A stretch of 64,000 nucleotides of DNA from Melampsora larici-populina 98AG31 (GCF_000204055.1 NW_006768809.1:712613-776612); one strand, 5' to 3'; counted from the first letter of the stretch, positions 48,471 to 61,136 are shown. The notes: generated by a model from the sequence alone, not told the origin. Numbers and translations: made by a program.

Positions 48471-49687
48471 GTTTTGCGATAAAGGCAAGGTTCATACAGT
48501 TAACCCGAAGGGTAACATTAAGTTTCAACACTGCTGGAACTGATCAGATACTTGATGCTGGATGCGAGAAGGATGAAGTTTGATGTGTTTACGGATGAAT
48601 TGGAATCTGATGGGAAATGTTTTATTGAATGATTTGGTCAAGAAGACCTTTCTGAAGAGTTGTCCATCTCGTGGGAACCGTGACAATCGATACTCGATAG
48701 GAGTCGAATGAATTTCGATCAGATCAACTGAACATCACGGGGCTTTACATAATACCCGATAGCCGCACCGGTACTGTCCCGTAGGACATACGTAGACAGT
48801 AGATGACGTGTGTTGATTCTTGACGAACTCTCCTTGTTTACCATATCATGAGTCCCACTCTCTTCAGTGGCAATCGGTGATCAGGTGAGTGGGATGACTT
48901 GGAAAACCTCTTACTTTGGTTATTCCGAATCCCAATCCTTTCCAACTTATCTTCATCTTTTCTTGCAATCTGGATCATCCCAATCCATGTTGACATTTGT
49001 CTGCTGCAGATATAGATCGATGAAAACTTATAAGTTGAAGAGCTGGCAGCGGCTGCGGGAGGCTTTCTTTAAGCTGAGGGTTTATGACTAGAAAAACACG
49101 TTAGACAAATTGTATATGATTTATAATCAGCCTCATCAACCACATCAGTGGAGAGAAATTGGTACATTTAGATTTTGTGGTATACCTCGCAAGAGCACTT
49201 GGATTCAAGGGAATTTGGTGTCATCAGAGTTTGGTTAGTATGAAATAAAAAAATAATGCTTTTGCGCCAAAAGTCATGTCGGAAAGTCTTGGATGAGGAA
49301 ACTTGATGAGATTCTAACAAGTGATTTTTGAAAGTGTTTTCACATCACATGTCAAGTTCAACAGCTCACCTGACCATGGCATTACAATCGACCCAAGTGT
49401 TTTTCAACTTGCTTCTTTCTTGGCACTCCTCCAGAAAGCAACTTGGCAAGAACTGAAGGGCTATGTAGCAAGGAAAAACACAGACTTGTGTGCAGCTATG
49501 TCAGGAAGCTTGTCTTTTTGATAGATGAATCATCAAGTGAACCAAGTCCCAAGGGCAGGAAGTGTGAAATTATTTTCCTTTTGAAAATACAAAGGAGCGT
49601 TTGTCCAGGGTCTCAGAAAGGACCAAAAAATTGTGTGCACCAAACTTGGAAAAATCCAAGCATACTCAACGGTAGATAGGTATTTTT
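48471..49687. other. No gene; 5' flank of ATG9 up to the retrotransposon
   Basis: Short open frames (48867-49091, 49321-49521) without recognisable features. The copia element starts right after GGTATTTTT. Confidence 0.45.
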
Positions 49688-50332
49688 TAATAAAGTAGGG
49701 AATTCAGAGGTGATCTGATAAGAATCACGAGTTAGTGATTAAGAAGAGTGCTATGGCTAAAAGATCACTAGGGAGTGATGGAAAGAACTAATCACCTGAT
49801 AAGAATCACGAGTTAGTGATTAAGAAGAGCGCTATGGCTAAAAGATCACTAGGGAGTGATGGAAAGAACTAATCACCTGTTGGAAGGTGGCACGATAAAG
49901 AGATGACAATGTTTGAGTGATATATTTCCATGAGCAGCATTGAGAAATAAGAAAGAGAAAACTAGATAACTATATGCAGACCTGATAAGAATCACAAGTT
50001 AGTGATTAAGAAGAGCGCTATGGCTAAAAGATCACTAGGGAGTGATGGAAAGAACTAATCACCTGTTGGAAGGTGGCACGATAAAGAGATGACAATGTTT
50101 GAGTGAAGAAAAACAATAACATGGCACAAACAGTGGCTCTTTATATGGCGGTGGTTCTTCTAGACATAGGTTAGGTATATATCAGGATTGCGTCTCTCAT
50201 GTGCCGCTTTGGGACAAGTAAAACATACGAATTAATGATAAGGAGAAGGAAAGAAATGTAAGATACTATGACCAATGCGGAAGTGGTTGTTGTATGATTA
50301 TAGGATGTTAACATTGGATTCGAAATTTAACA
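49688..50332 (-). repeat. 3' LTR of the copia element
   Basis: 645 bp, reading TGTTAAATTTCG...CTTTATTA on the minus strand. It contains three copies of an 81-bp unit (49715-49795, 49796-49876 and 49982-50062), the last two each followed by the same block GTTGGAAGGTGGCACG and on. Confidence 0.95.
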
Positions 50333-50340
50333 CCCCCCCT
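50333..50340 (-). promoter_or_regulatory. Polypurine tract
   Basis: AGGGGGGG on the minus strand immediately next to the 3' LTR, the plus-strand DNA priming site. Confidence 0.85.
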
Positions 50341-52405
50341 CAATCTAAACATCCTATGATCTAATCAAATTCGTAAGATATTCATGTTGTGGTCGAGGGA
50401 GTGACTTGGTGCAAACATCAGCCAGCATTTCTTTGGTGGGAATGTATGTGGGAGTGATAATACTGTCTTCTACTTGTTCTCTGATCCAGTGAAGATGAAC
50501 CTCAAAATGTTTAGACCTATCTTTAAATAACGGATTCTTCTGTAAGGCCAATGAGCTCTGATTATCACATAAAAACGGAGTACCACCATTTTGAGGACAC
50601 CCTAAATCTTCTAAAATTCTACGTAAAAAGACCGTTTCTTGAGCCGCTTCATAGGCAGCACGATATTCAGCTTGAGTAGATGATGTTGATACCGAAGGTT
50701 GCTTCCTTGATCGCCAACTAACGCACCCATTACCTACCTTTGACACAAAACCTGAAGTTGATCGACGAGTAGTTGGACAGCCAGCATAGTCCGAGTCGGC
50801 ATATACTTTTAAATTGACGGATCCCCCCCCTAAAACCAACCCCTCTTGATATGTACCTTGAAGATAACGTAAAATTCGTTTGAAAGCAGCCCAATGTGCT
50901 TGACCAGGCTTCTTCAGATGTTGAGCAAGTTGACCAGCTGCAAATGCTAGATCTGGTCGAGTACACAAGACAAGATAGTTGAGGAGGCCCACGGCTCGAT
51001 TGTAGTTGAGGCCTGTAGAGAGAAACTGTTGATGATCTTCGTCCGAAGCTGGAGAGAGATAGGTGCCAGGTATCATCGGAGTCGTGACTGGATGGCAATC
51101 AGTCATACCATATTCTTCGATCATGCCTAAGATGTACTTATCTTGGGTCAAGGTGATGTTTTTAGCCGTTCTGTCTCGTTCCAGTCGCATTCCAAGGTAA
51201 AAAGAACAGTCTCCCATGTCCTCCATTTTGAATCGAGATTGAATGAGACTGGAGAATCGTTCAGTGTTCTTACCCATTATCAGCATGTCGTCCACATGTA
51301 CATGAACGAAGCATCGCCAGGATGGATCATCGGAAACGAAGAGACATGGATCGGATTTAGATGGAGAGAAGTGAATAGATAAGAAGAAAGCCTTGACCAT
51401 GTTGTACCAGCATCTGGGCAACTGCTTGAGACCATAAAGGGATCGATTAAATAATAGGACAATGTTCTTCCCTTTGAGTTTCGGTATGTAGCCTTGCGGA
51501 ATCTTGATGTAAAGTACCTCTTCTGGAATTCCATTGAGAAAGGCACCGACCGCATCCATAAGCCTAACCTCCAGATCATCGATACCACACACGCTAAGAG
51601 CTATCCTCATGCTTGCCGCTCTGCCAGTTGGAGCATAGGTTTCATTGTAATCCAAACCTGGAATCTGAGAGAATCCCTGGGCGCATAGTCGGGCTTTGTG
51701 CTTGATTATGACATTATTTTGATCAGTTTTAAGACGGAAAGCCCAGGTAGTGCCTAAGGCGTGTGCTCCCTCAGGGAGTTCCATCTCAGTAAAAACGCCC
51801 ATGTCGATTAAGTTGTTCAGCTCCTTCTCGATGGCTTGTTTCCAATGAATTGAGTCAGGTCTATTCATTGCCTCTCGATAGGAGTACGGTTCGGATTTAA
51901 GGTTGGCTAGGTTGGCTCGACACATGGAGACCAGAGAATTGGTGACTAGATTTGCTCTTTGTCTTGAGGTGATGATGTTGGAGGGGTCAATGGAGCTGGT
52001 GATAGCTTTGGGAGCAGGTTGATTTGCCGGGACCATGGTGAATGAAGGTCGAGTTGAAGAACTTTCTGTTGTGCGATTGATGTTGACGTCCGGCTGATCA
52101 GTGATTACATCGTCTTGCGTGATCTCAGGTTCTGGTATGATTTCAGGATCTGGAGATTCGCAAACTGGAGATGACGGTCTAGAGGAATCAGGAATAGTGA
52201 GAGTGGTTGAAGTAAGAGGAACACTGGGAGTGGACATGTCTTCATCGTAGACGAGCGGATGAATTGGAGATGTAGGAGTTAAATTTTCGACAGATTCATC
52301 AAAGTCGGAGTTGAGTTCTTTCAGTTCTACAGTGTCAGAGTTTCCAAATTTATCATTAAAGGAAGACAACACAGTAGGATCAGAAAAGGGAAAAATTTCT
52401 TCATT

Positions 52406-53547
52406 TATGGGATACAAAGTTGGANNNNNNNNNNNNNNNNNNNNNNNNNNNNNNNNNNNNNNNNNNNNNNNNNNNNNNNNNNNNNNNNNNNNNNNNNNNN
52501 NNNNNNNNNNNNNNNNNNNNNNNNNNNNNNNNNNNNNNNNNNNNNNNNNNNNNNNNNNNNNNNNNNNNNNNNNNNNNNNNNNNNNNNNNNNNNNNNNNNN
52601 NNNNNNNNNNNNNNNNNNNNNNNNNNNNNNNNNNNNNNNNNNNNNNNNNNNNNNNNNNNNNNNNNNNNNNNNNNNNNNNNNNNNNNNNNNNNNNNNNNNN
52701 NNNNNNNNNNNNNNNNNNNNNNNNNNNNNNNNNNNNNNNNNNNNNNNNNNNNNNNNNNNNNNNNNNNNNNNNNNNNNNNNNNNNNNNNNNNNNNNNNNNN
52801 NNNNNNNNNNNNNNNNNNNNNNNNNNNNNNNNNNNNNNNNNNNNNNNNNNNNNNNNNNNNNNNNNNNNNNNNNNNNNNNNNNNNNNNNNNNNNNNNNNNN
52901 NNNNNNNNNNNNNNNNNNNNNNNNNNNNNNNNNNNNNNNNNNNNNNNNNNNNNNNNNNNNNNNNNNNNNNNNNNNNNNNNNNNNNNNNNNNNNNNNNNNN
53001 NNNNNNNNNNNNNNNNNNNNNNNNNNNNNNNNNNNNNNNNNNNNNNNNNNNNNNNNNNNNNNNNNNNNNNNNNNNNNNNNNNNNNNNNNNNNNNNNNNNN
53101 NNNNNNNNNNNNNNNNNNNNNNNNNNNNNNNNNNNNNNNNNNNNNNNNNNNNNNNNNNNNNNNNNNNNNNNNNNNNNNNNNNNNNNNNNNNNNNNNNNNN
53201 NNNNNNNNNNNNNNNNNNNNNNNNNNNNNNNNNNNNNNNNNNNNNNNNNNNNNNNNNNNNNNNNNNNNNNNNNNNNNNNNNNNNNNNNNNNNNNNNNNNN
53301 NNNNNNNNNNNNNNNNNNNNNNNNNNNNNNNNNNNNNNNNNNNNNNNNNNNNNNNNNNNNNNNNNNNNNNNNNNNNNNNNNNNNNNNNNNNNNNNNNNNN
53401 NNNNNNNNNNNNNNNNNGGAGCAACCGGGGATTCAAAGTTAAAAAAATCCGGATTTTTTCCCAATATCCGAACTACCGCTAATATCGGTATTTGGCAATC
53501 TGGGAAAAAATCCGGGCCCGTTCCCGGCTTCAACTTTGTATCCCATA
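52406..53547. mobile_element. Element nested inside copia pol, mostly assembly gap
   Basis: Both ends carry the 17-bp inverted repeat TATGGGATACAAAGTTG. ATT (AAT on the coding strand) lies directly outside at 52403-52405 and 53548-53550. Removing the element and one AAT joins the two pol parts in one frame, so the boundaries are exact. About 130 bp of right-end sequence are readable, including an imperfect palindrome of CCGGATTTTTTCCCA and its inverse. A 3-bp duplication suggests Harbinger- or CACTA-type, but the class is open. Confidence 0.85.
52425..53417. other. Assembly gap (993 N)
   Basis: Run of N inside the nested element. Frames that read through it are meaningless. Confidence 1.
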
Positions 53548-55681
53548 ATTGAAGACTACATCATGACTGTATATCACACGATGTTTGTCCAGAAGATAAA
53601 CTCGATAATTGTGCATGCTTCCTTGATAGCCGAGAAAGACTCCTTTCTTAGCCACGTCGGAAAACTTGCTGGAGCTTCGCTCCTTACCAACATGCACATA
53701 AGCTAGGCAACCAAATACGCGAAGATGTGAGTAAGTTGGTTTCTTCCGAAACCAATTTTTGTAAGGAGTTGTAAAGTTGTCTCTGACAATAGGAGTTAAG
53801 TTTTCTAAATAGACAGTTGTCAAAACAGCTTCCGCCCAGAAGACCAGAGGTAGACTGGCTTGCTTAAGCAGTGCTCTTGATCGTTCAGTGGTTGTACGAT
53901 TGCCGCTCTCAGAAATGGGATTTTGTTGTGGCGTATAAGGAGCAGTGAAGTTCATCTGAATACCTTCATGTTTAATAAACTCAGCAAATTGATTGGAAGT
54001 GTATTCTCCACCATTGTCATTGACCATGGTTTTGATTCGAAGATTTGTTTGATTTTCGACAAGTGATTTGAATTGCACGAAATGAGAAAAAGTTTGACAT
54101 TTTGATTGAAGAATATAGACAAATTTAAAGTTGGATTTCTGATCAGTGATTTTAAAGTAGTATTTGCCGCCACCAAGGGAAGTAGGAGAAATTAGACCAC
54201 TCAGATTGCTATGTATTACAGATAAACGATCACAGGCATTGGGAAGATGGCTTTTAAATGGTAGGCGATGAGTTTTAGACAGGATACATGGTTCACAAGG
54301 ATCAGGGAAGTGGACTCCAGGAAAAGCTTTCTCGAACGGAATCCGTCCAGGATGGCCTAGGCGCCCAAATCGAAATTAATTTCCATAACACCAGTCTTGG
54401 TGTCCCCAGTAAGTACCACGTCAGAATCGACAACAACGCTGAAACTAGAATCCGGAGAGAAATTGAAAGAGCAGCCTTTTTGAACCAGGGCAACCATGCT
54501 GACCAAGTTTGTTGCAAGTTGAGGAACGTGGAGACAGTCAGTGATTGAGATGGACTTTCCATTGTGAGTTCCTGAGACAGTTCCAGTTCCGACGGCGTAG
54601 ATTTGTTGTCCGTTTGCAACATGAATGGCGGCGTGGCAAGGTCGATAACTAACAAAGCTAGATCTAGCGCTGAACATAGATTGAGAAGCACCGGAATCAA
54701 GGACTGGTTTGCCAGTCAAGGTAGCATTGAAGACATAAGTAGCAAGTACCGTACCGCTGATAGTGTTGGTGGAGTTAGCAGTTCCTCGATTAGATGATCG
54801 ATTATTTCGAGTTGGTTTTAATTCAGGATGAACTTGAAAACATTGATCTTCTGAATGAGACGTTAAGGGATTGTGAGTTCCGTTTAAACAACATTCATAA
54901 GTGGGAGTTTGTCGTTCAGCAACTAAGGCAGCAGGAGGAGAAACAGTAGCATTGGAAGGTTGATAGTCAAGTACGATTTGTTGAAGGTGTTCAAAGACTT
55001 GATCAAGCGTAAGGAGGGTGTCGGCGGTTTCAGCAGTATGAGCTAGTAAGTCTCGAGTAGAATGATAACGAGAGGAGAGTTCATATAGAAGCATATGCGC
55101 TAATATATCATCATCAATCTTGAAAGAGACTTCAGTCATTTCATGCGTGATTTTGCGATATTCAGTAAGAAACGAAGAAAGATGATTGTCGGAGCATTTC
55201 AGATTGAGGAATTTTCGAAGAATACGAGCACGATTACGAGCTTTGGTTGAAGCATATAACTTTACTAAAGCATCCCATATGGCTTTGGGGTCTTTAAGAT
55301 TGTCGGAATTAATGACAAGAGCTCGATTCTCAGGGCTTAGCTTTCGAGAGATAAAACCAGCTGCTTTCTTACGTCAACAAACATAGTCGAGTTTGATTGC
55401 AGCAGTTGCATCTTCAGCCGGTTCTTCTTCAGTACCGTCGACAATACCGTCAAGATCACCTTCCATGAAGTGAGCTTGCATGAGAGGTGCCCAGCGCTGC
55501 CAATCATGCTCCAATGGAGTAATATGAGAGGCTTCGTTGGCACAGTTGTGATTGGACATTACTTGGGTAATGTGGGTGTTAGTTTCAGTGGTGATAGTTG
55601 ATGTTGGTGATGGTGCGGATGTAGCTGGTCCGTCGCTCATGAAGTATGAGTAGCGCTTTGAATCTGATTAAGATGAGTTGT

Positions 55682-55695
55682 CTGGGCTCATAACC
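55682..55695 (-). promoter_or_regulatory. Primer-binding site for a half initiator-Met tRNA
   Basis: The 14 bases adjoining the 5' LTR, GGTTATGAGCCCAG on the minus strand, are the complement of CTGGGCTCATAACC. That is the anticodon stem-loop (CAT anticodon) of initiator tRNA-Met, not its 3' end. Drosophila copia and yeast Ty5 prime in this internal way. Confidence 0.8.
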
Positions 55696-56340
55696 TAATA
55701 AAGTAGGGAATTCAGAGGTGATCTGATAAGAATCACGAGTTAGTGATTAAGAAGAGCGCTATGGCTAAAAGATCACTAGGGAGTGATGGAAAGAACTAAT
55801 CACCTGATAAGAATCACGAGTTAGTGATTAAGAAGAGCGCTATGGCTAAAAGATCACTAGGGAGTGATGGAAAGAACTAATCACCTGTTGGAAGGTGGCA
55901 CGATAAAGAGATGACAATGTTTGAGTGATATATTTCCATGAGCAGCATTGATAAATAAGAAAGAGAAAACTAGATAACTATATGCAGACCTGATAAGAAT
56001 CACGAGTTAGTGATTAAGAAGAGCGCTATGGCTAAAAGATCACTAGGGAGTGATGGAAAGAACTAATCACCTGTTGGAAGGTGGCACGATAAAGAGATGA
56101 CAATGTTTGAGTGAAGAAAAACAATAACATGGCACAAACAGTGGCTCTTTATATGGCGGTGGCTCTTCTAGACATAGGTTAGGTATATATCAGGATTGCG
56201 TCTCTCATGCGCCGCTTTGGGACAAGTAAAACATACGAATTAATGATAAGGAGAAGGAAAGAAATGTAAGATACTATGACCAATGCGGAAGTGGTTGTTG
56301 TATGATTATAGGATGTTAACATTGGATTCGAAATTTAACA
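55696..56340 (-). repeat. 5' LTR of the copia element
   Basis: 645 bp. It differs from the 3' LTR at about five positions and not in length (offset constant at 6,008). Confidence 0.95.
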
Positions 56341-57170
56341 TTTTTCAATGAGGAAGCAATCATAGCAGAAACAAGAGACAGTGCATTTTTAGTGGATAAA
56401 GGTGGTTAGGGATACAACATGAAGGATCTCATGATGTATCTGGCAATGTAAGATAAAGCAAAAATGTGTCCTTTGTGGAGGAACGGCTTCTTTGTTAGAT
56501 TGGCAGGTTCTTGTAAAGATTCCAGGATATGTAAATTGCTTTTGACTGCCTGATGCTGTAGGGAATGCTTTCATGTCCATGATTCAGTGCACTTGATTCA
56601 CACAATATATGAAGTGTCGACTGGATATGTTCTTTTTGTCACAAGTATCAATATACCATCATTTGGTGATCTTGTGTCTTCCTTCACTCCTGGATAAATC
56701 AGCTTCTGCAGGAGAATGATCCAATGGTTGATTTTTGATTTTTGGGTATCATATCTCACAGCCCACAAAAGTGCTGTTGTCTAGAGTGGGTTTAAGACTG
56801 ATTTGTATTCCCTTTCTTTGAACATGAAGGTGATTCCAGTGATGATGTGATCACAAAAAGCTGATAAGACCAGTTATAAATGTTCTATTACCGCAAGACT
56901 TAAATGTGACGATTTGATTGGACATGTATCTGGTACAGGTAGGGGAAATATCTCATCAGTTCAATTTTATAAACCCTACAACAAATCGCCTTTGAGACAG
57001 TCCTAAAAGTGAATTGTTGCTGCAGTTGATTTACCGGCCTGTAAATTACATTACTTAAAGGTCTTTGCCTTCTGATTTGCAAGAATATACAATACATTAT
57101 CACATGAATGGGGCCATCTTTTGCGCATCCCAAGAATGCGAATGGTCGTAGAGTTTATCCAAGACCACTT
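56341..57170. other. No gene seen
   Basis: Between the retrotransposon and the urease stop codon; non-coding. Confidence 0.45.
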
Positions 57171-60100
57171 CTAAAAAACGTAATATCCTTGAGTCAGTGG
57201 CAGCGTGACAGCTGGCTCAACAGTACACAGCTCGCCATCGATTTCAACCCGATAAGTTTCGGGATCAACTGTGATATTCGGCATCAGATTGTTTAGTTTC
57301 AAGTCAGTTTTCCGAATATTTCTGCAATCCTTAACGGCCTCAAGTCTCTTCTTAAGTCCGTAAGACGGCGTGATCCCTTTCTCAATCGAGACCGCAGATA
57401 CAAATGCCACTGATGTGTGACCCATGACGGGATAGTGTGATCCCCACATTGGTCGACCGTAGACTGGCTGGACTGTTGGGATGGACTATACCGAAGCGTG
57501 CTTGACAAGTCAGTGAAAATATATCAGGATGGAGGTAGTCTGAGATATTTTGTCTTACTGCATTGGCATCGCCCATTTGCGCCCACGCAACATAACCCCC
57601 CTTGATCACCACTTCAGGTCGCGCCCCAAAATTTGCTGGTGTCCATATACAAAGATCTGCCAGCTTATTGATGGCCACATCTCCGACGATATGTGAGATT
57701 CCATGTACAATGGCGCTTTTCAATCCATGTCAGCTTCTACTCGGTCATCAAATTAGCACCATCAGATACACAGCGGGCTTACGGGTTGATGGTATATTTA
57801 GCAATATACCGCTTGACACGGTCATTGTCAATACCCCGAATTTTCTCCTCTTCGTTCAGCCAACCTTTGAGGGATTTCATTTTGGAAGCGGTTCGCCAAG
57901 TGCGACTGACAACTTCACCGATTCGACCCATAGCTTGAGAGTCAGAGCTGATGATGGAGATGGCGCCAATGTCCTGTAATACATCTTCTGCGGCCACAGT
58001 CTCACCTCGGATTCTCGACTCCGCAAAGGCAACATCTTCAGGTATCGACTTGTCAAGGTGGTGACATACCATCAGCATCTATCTCAAAAATGCCATACCA
58101 CGATGATCTATCAGTTTGTTCTCGGAGAAGCAATTAAGAAAAATAGACCGACGTCAAGATGTTCATCTAATGTGTTTTTCGTGTAAGGTCGAGTAGGATT
58201 TGTGGAAGACGGCATTACGTTCGATTTACCGCATACGACAATGATATCAGGTGCGTGACCTCCACCAGCGCCTTCGGTGTGATAACTACAAGGTGATACC
58301 TCAGTTTGGAAACGATGGACATTACTTCATCTACCAATATTCGTGGAAATGTCTTACGTGTGGATTACGCGATCTTTGAAAGCCTTGATTGTGTCCTCCA
58401 CGAATCCAGATTCATTCAGAGCTTTGGAGAAGATATGAAGTATGAGCTAGCGTCACAGGTTTGGTCTCGATGATGAAGCTTACTATCGGTGTGAATGTTA
58501 CACTGGCAAGTCATACATCAAAGTCAGACGATGAATACAATGTGATTGAGAACAAAGACAAACTTGAATATCGTATTTATCGCACACTGACATACACGAA
58601 TCGATGGCGTCCGGTGTACTTCCCCAATCCTTTGGAATTGAATGACGTCATCAACGTTCGTAAAACTGAAGTATTCGAGACATGAGGAAAAAAAGTAGCT
58701 CACTTCGTGCAATTTGAGGCCGCCGACACCGGAATGCACCATATCTTCCAAACCTGCAGAGCCTGAATCGTTACCTTTTCCCGTGAACAAGAAGTTCATC
58801 GGAACGCTATCTGAAGCAACAAACATATTTTTCTTCCAACAAAAAGTATGTCACCAAAATCAACTACGGCTATTTCTCCGTTGTATGAGAGACTGCTTAC
58901 AATCAGAGTTCTTGAAGGTGTACAAGTAGTTGCATTTGTGCCAGCTACAGGGCCAGTGCCACCACCGATCAAGGTGGTTATGCCATTAGATAAAGCTTCA
59001 TTGCATTGTTGTGGACATATGAACTTGATATTGATAAAGAGCTGTCAGAATCACCGTGAACTATTGATCCCTGATCATTGACTTTCAGCTTACGTGTACA
59101 TGTGCATCGATAGCACCGGCAGTCACTATTCGACCCTCTCCAGCGATCACCTCTGTGTTAGCTCCCACGATCATGTTATCGGTCACTCGAGATTGAACAT
59201 CCGGGTTCCCTGCCTTTCCGATACCAACAATATTACCTCCTTTGATGCCTATATCAGCCTGATAGGAGAAATATCATACATTCAGCTATCTGAAATGCTG
59301 GTGGTATTGCCCGTAGGAATCTAGCCATAGCTCATTTGGAGAACTTTATGCCCAAGACTCACCTTGTATATCCCACTCCAGTCCAAGACCAATGCATTGG
59401 TAATCACGATATCCAGAGTCTCTGCATCTGATCTTCCAGTTGCTTGACCCTGTTCAATGTAATGAGGTGATTAGAACATCACAATGCTGGAAAGTGTCGA
59501 TTTTAGAGTCACTAACCATGCCTTCGCGGACCACTTTCCCACCACCGAACTTAAGCTCCTCGCCATAGGTGGTGTGATCGTGCTCTACTTCTATCCATAG
59601 AGAAGTGTCTCCCAACCGTACTTTGTCCCCGGTGGTCGGTCCAAACATACTTTGATTTCATATGGCAAGTCATTGTCAGCTCACGAAGCGAGTCAGTTGT
59701 ACATGCGGAGGTCGAGGGAGATGATCTGAGAATTACCTGGCGTAAGCTTCCCTCGAAATCTCATGGCAACTCTCTGGTCTTTCAACTTTATCGGCTTGGA
59801 CATGTTGAAAGCCCATTTGGATCATTCGATCCACGAGCTGTTTGCCTCCAACGATATCCCCCCTTTTCCAGCTTTTACCTTCCAACCCATTGCCGCCGCT
59901 TACATGTCCAGTACCGCCTACCTCAACTAAACGTATACTCTTATCATCTCCAGGTTCAAACCGCACAGATGTTCCAGCAGGTATATCGAGTCTGTAACCG
60001 AGAGTGAGCAAGCGATCGAACCTCAGCGCGGGGTTGGTGAGTGAAAAATTGTAGTGTGATCCGACTTGAATGGGGCGATCACCAGTATTAGTGACCTTTA

Positions 60101-60752
60101 TCTTCAGCCTTGGACGGTTCTCGTTGATCTTCAAAGTCTGTGGCTGGGCGCTTTCACTTCCAGATCTCCTTCGCTTTGAACTTCGTTTCACGATGATGGC
60201 TCCAGGTAGTTGCTCAGGTGATAAAGGAGATTCACTACCCTCGGGGAATATCAGATCGCTTGGGATAGGTATGCAAGAGCCATATAGAGCCAATGAGAGA
60301 TGAGGCTCACGCCCCAAGGGCGTGCAGATCGGCGAATGTACCGTTACTAGAAAAGTTCCATCGGGGCTATTGTATCAAATCAGAATCAAATGTGAAGGAT
60401 GCTAGAATGCTTGAGACATGGACATACAACGTTCCTTCCACCTGAACATCTTTCAAAAGACCAGGAACCGCCGCTTGTACATGTCGGAAGCCGAGAATCT
60501 CTCGCCCCACTTGCATGAGTTCCGCTACTGATGATTGGCCATCTCGAATAAGCCTGGATCGTAGTAATAGAAATGATGGGCAATCGTTCGCGATCCCAGA
60601 GGACACAGGACCACTAACTCTTGTAGAACACAAGCGATCAAAGCTGTGGCCTCGGTCAGATTGAGCTTCACACCTCGGGAGAGACGGCGCTGGGCAAGCA
60701 AACCAACATTGGTTAACAATATCTTATCGAGCTCCTTGGTGCCTAGATGCAT
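57171..60752 (-). CDS. URE1: Urease (nickel enzyme, single-chain gamma-beta-alpha type)
   Basis: Hydrolyses urea to ammonia and carbamate in the cytosol; needs two Ni ions and UreD/F/G-type helpers. Fifteen minus-strand exons, all in phase, give 858 residues: 60752-60619, 60553-60428, 60366-59737, 59649-59517, 59449-59363, 59258-59094, 59023-58901, 58832-58704, 58629-58564, 58502-58484, 58421-58358, 58285-58153, 58078-57783, 57715-57559 and 57485-57171. Gamma domain begins [13 protein letters not shown], beta domain has [18 protein letters not shown], alpha begins [17 protein letters not shown]. Metal and catalytic residues are His423, His425, carbamylated Lys506 (GGLKLHE), His535, His561, Cys608 and Asp649. 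Each sits exactly 16 residues beyond its jack-bean counterpart (407, 409, 490, 519, 545, 592, 633). It ends [10 protein letters not shown]. The enzyme should be active. Exon 10 is only 19 nt. Confidence 0.96.
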
Positions 60753-61136
60753 GTTGTTCTACAGTCGTTGAGCTTGCAAGAATGATTTGAGTATCTGTTC
60801 GTTCGATTATTGTTGGCTCAAGTTGACAAGATGACCTCGATAGACGAACTTTCCAGATGATCAAGACCGGTCTTTGGCCATTACCGAGCAAGCCGAAGAC
60901 TGAAAATGCTCCGAGCATGCTTTGCCCCGCATATCTCTGTCAGCACAAGCTTTAAGAGCTTTTGCAGGTTTTTTCCAAGGATCAGACCATTTCTCCTGAG
61001 ATTCTACCAGGAAGAAGTCCATCGCTGTGTGGGTCAATTGTCCTTTCTAGGTATCCTGTGTGGTCAACCTCATGAGGTCCCCCAACGTCAAAATATCCCT
61101 CTCGCAACGGGTTGGTTGGGCAGCTTGTAGTAGTAT
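60753..61136. other. Urease 5' flank
   Basis: 384 bp between the urease start codon and the foldback element. Contains the presumed core promoter; I see no clear TATA box. Confidence 0.4.

Larger units (their letters stand above)
50354..55640 (-). pseudogene. copia gag-pol polyprotein, interrupted
   Basis: Reads from 55640 downward. Gag runs from 55640 with a TGA at 55376-55374, then continues in frame through the ILRKFLNLKC and YHSTRDLLAHT segments. Protease has the catalytic VLDSGASQSMF. A TAG at 54359-54357 ends that frame, and integrase resumes one base back with LGHPGRIPF, a CEPC zinc pair, VNDNGGEYTSNQF and the final Glu region. The first catalytic Asp of integrase is not seen. A nested element with N gap (52406-53547) splits the rest. 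Reverse transcriptase has FVHVHVDDMLIMG (HVDD in place of the usual YVDD), and RNase H shows VYADSDYAG and QAEYRAAYEAAQE. Copia elements are mobile genes, not host functions. Confidence 0.9.
49688..56340 (-). mobile_element. Ty1/copia LTR retrotransposon, minus orientation, defective
   Basis: A 6.65-kb element with two 645-bp LTRs, a primer-binding site, gag-pol sequence and a polypurine tract. Five T form the target duplication (49683-49687 and 56341-56345). Domain order gag, protease, integrase, reverse transcriptase, RNase H puts it in copia/Pseudoviridae. About five LTR differences mean insertion was recent. It cannot move by itself: gag has a stop, the protease-integrase junction is shifted, and pol is split by a nested element. 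Confidence 0.95.

Noticed and set aside
48470..48488. Earlier TTG start for ATG9
   Set aside because: An in-frame ATG follows after six codons and nuclear fungal genes rarely use TTG.
52311..53552. Long frames across the 993-N gap
   Set aside because: Made of unknown bases; only the ends are real sequence.
54357..54360. Programmed -1 frameshift between protease and integrase
   Set aside because: No slippery heptamer, and the conserved WHRR part before LGHPG appears lost, so a degenerative deletion is simpler.
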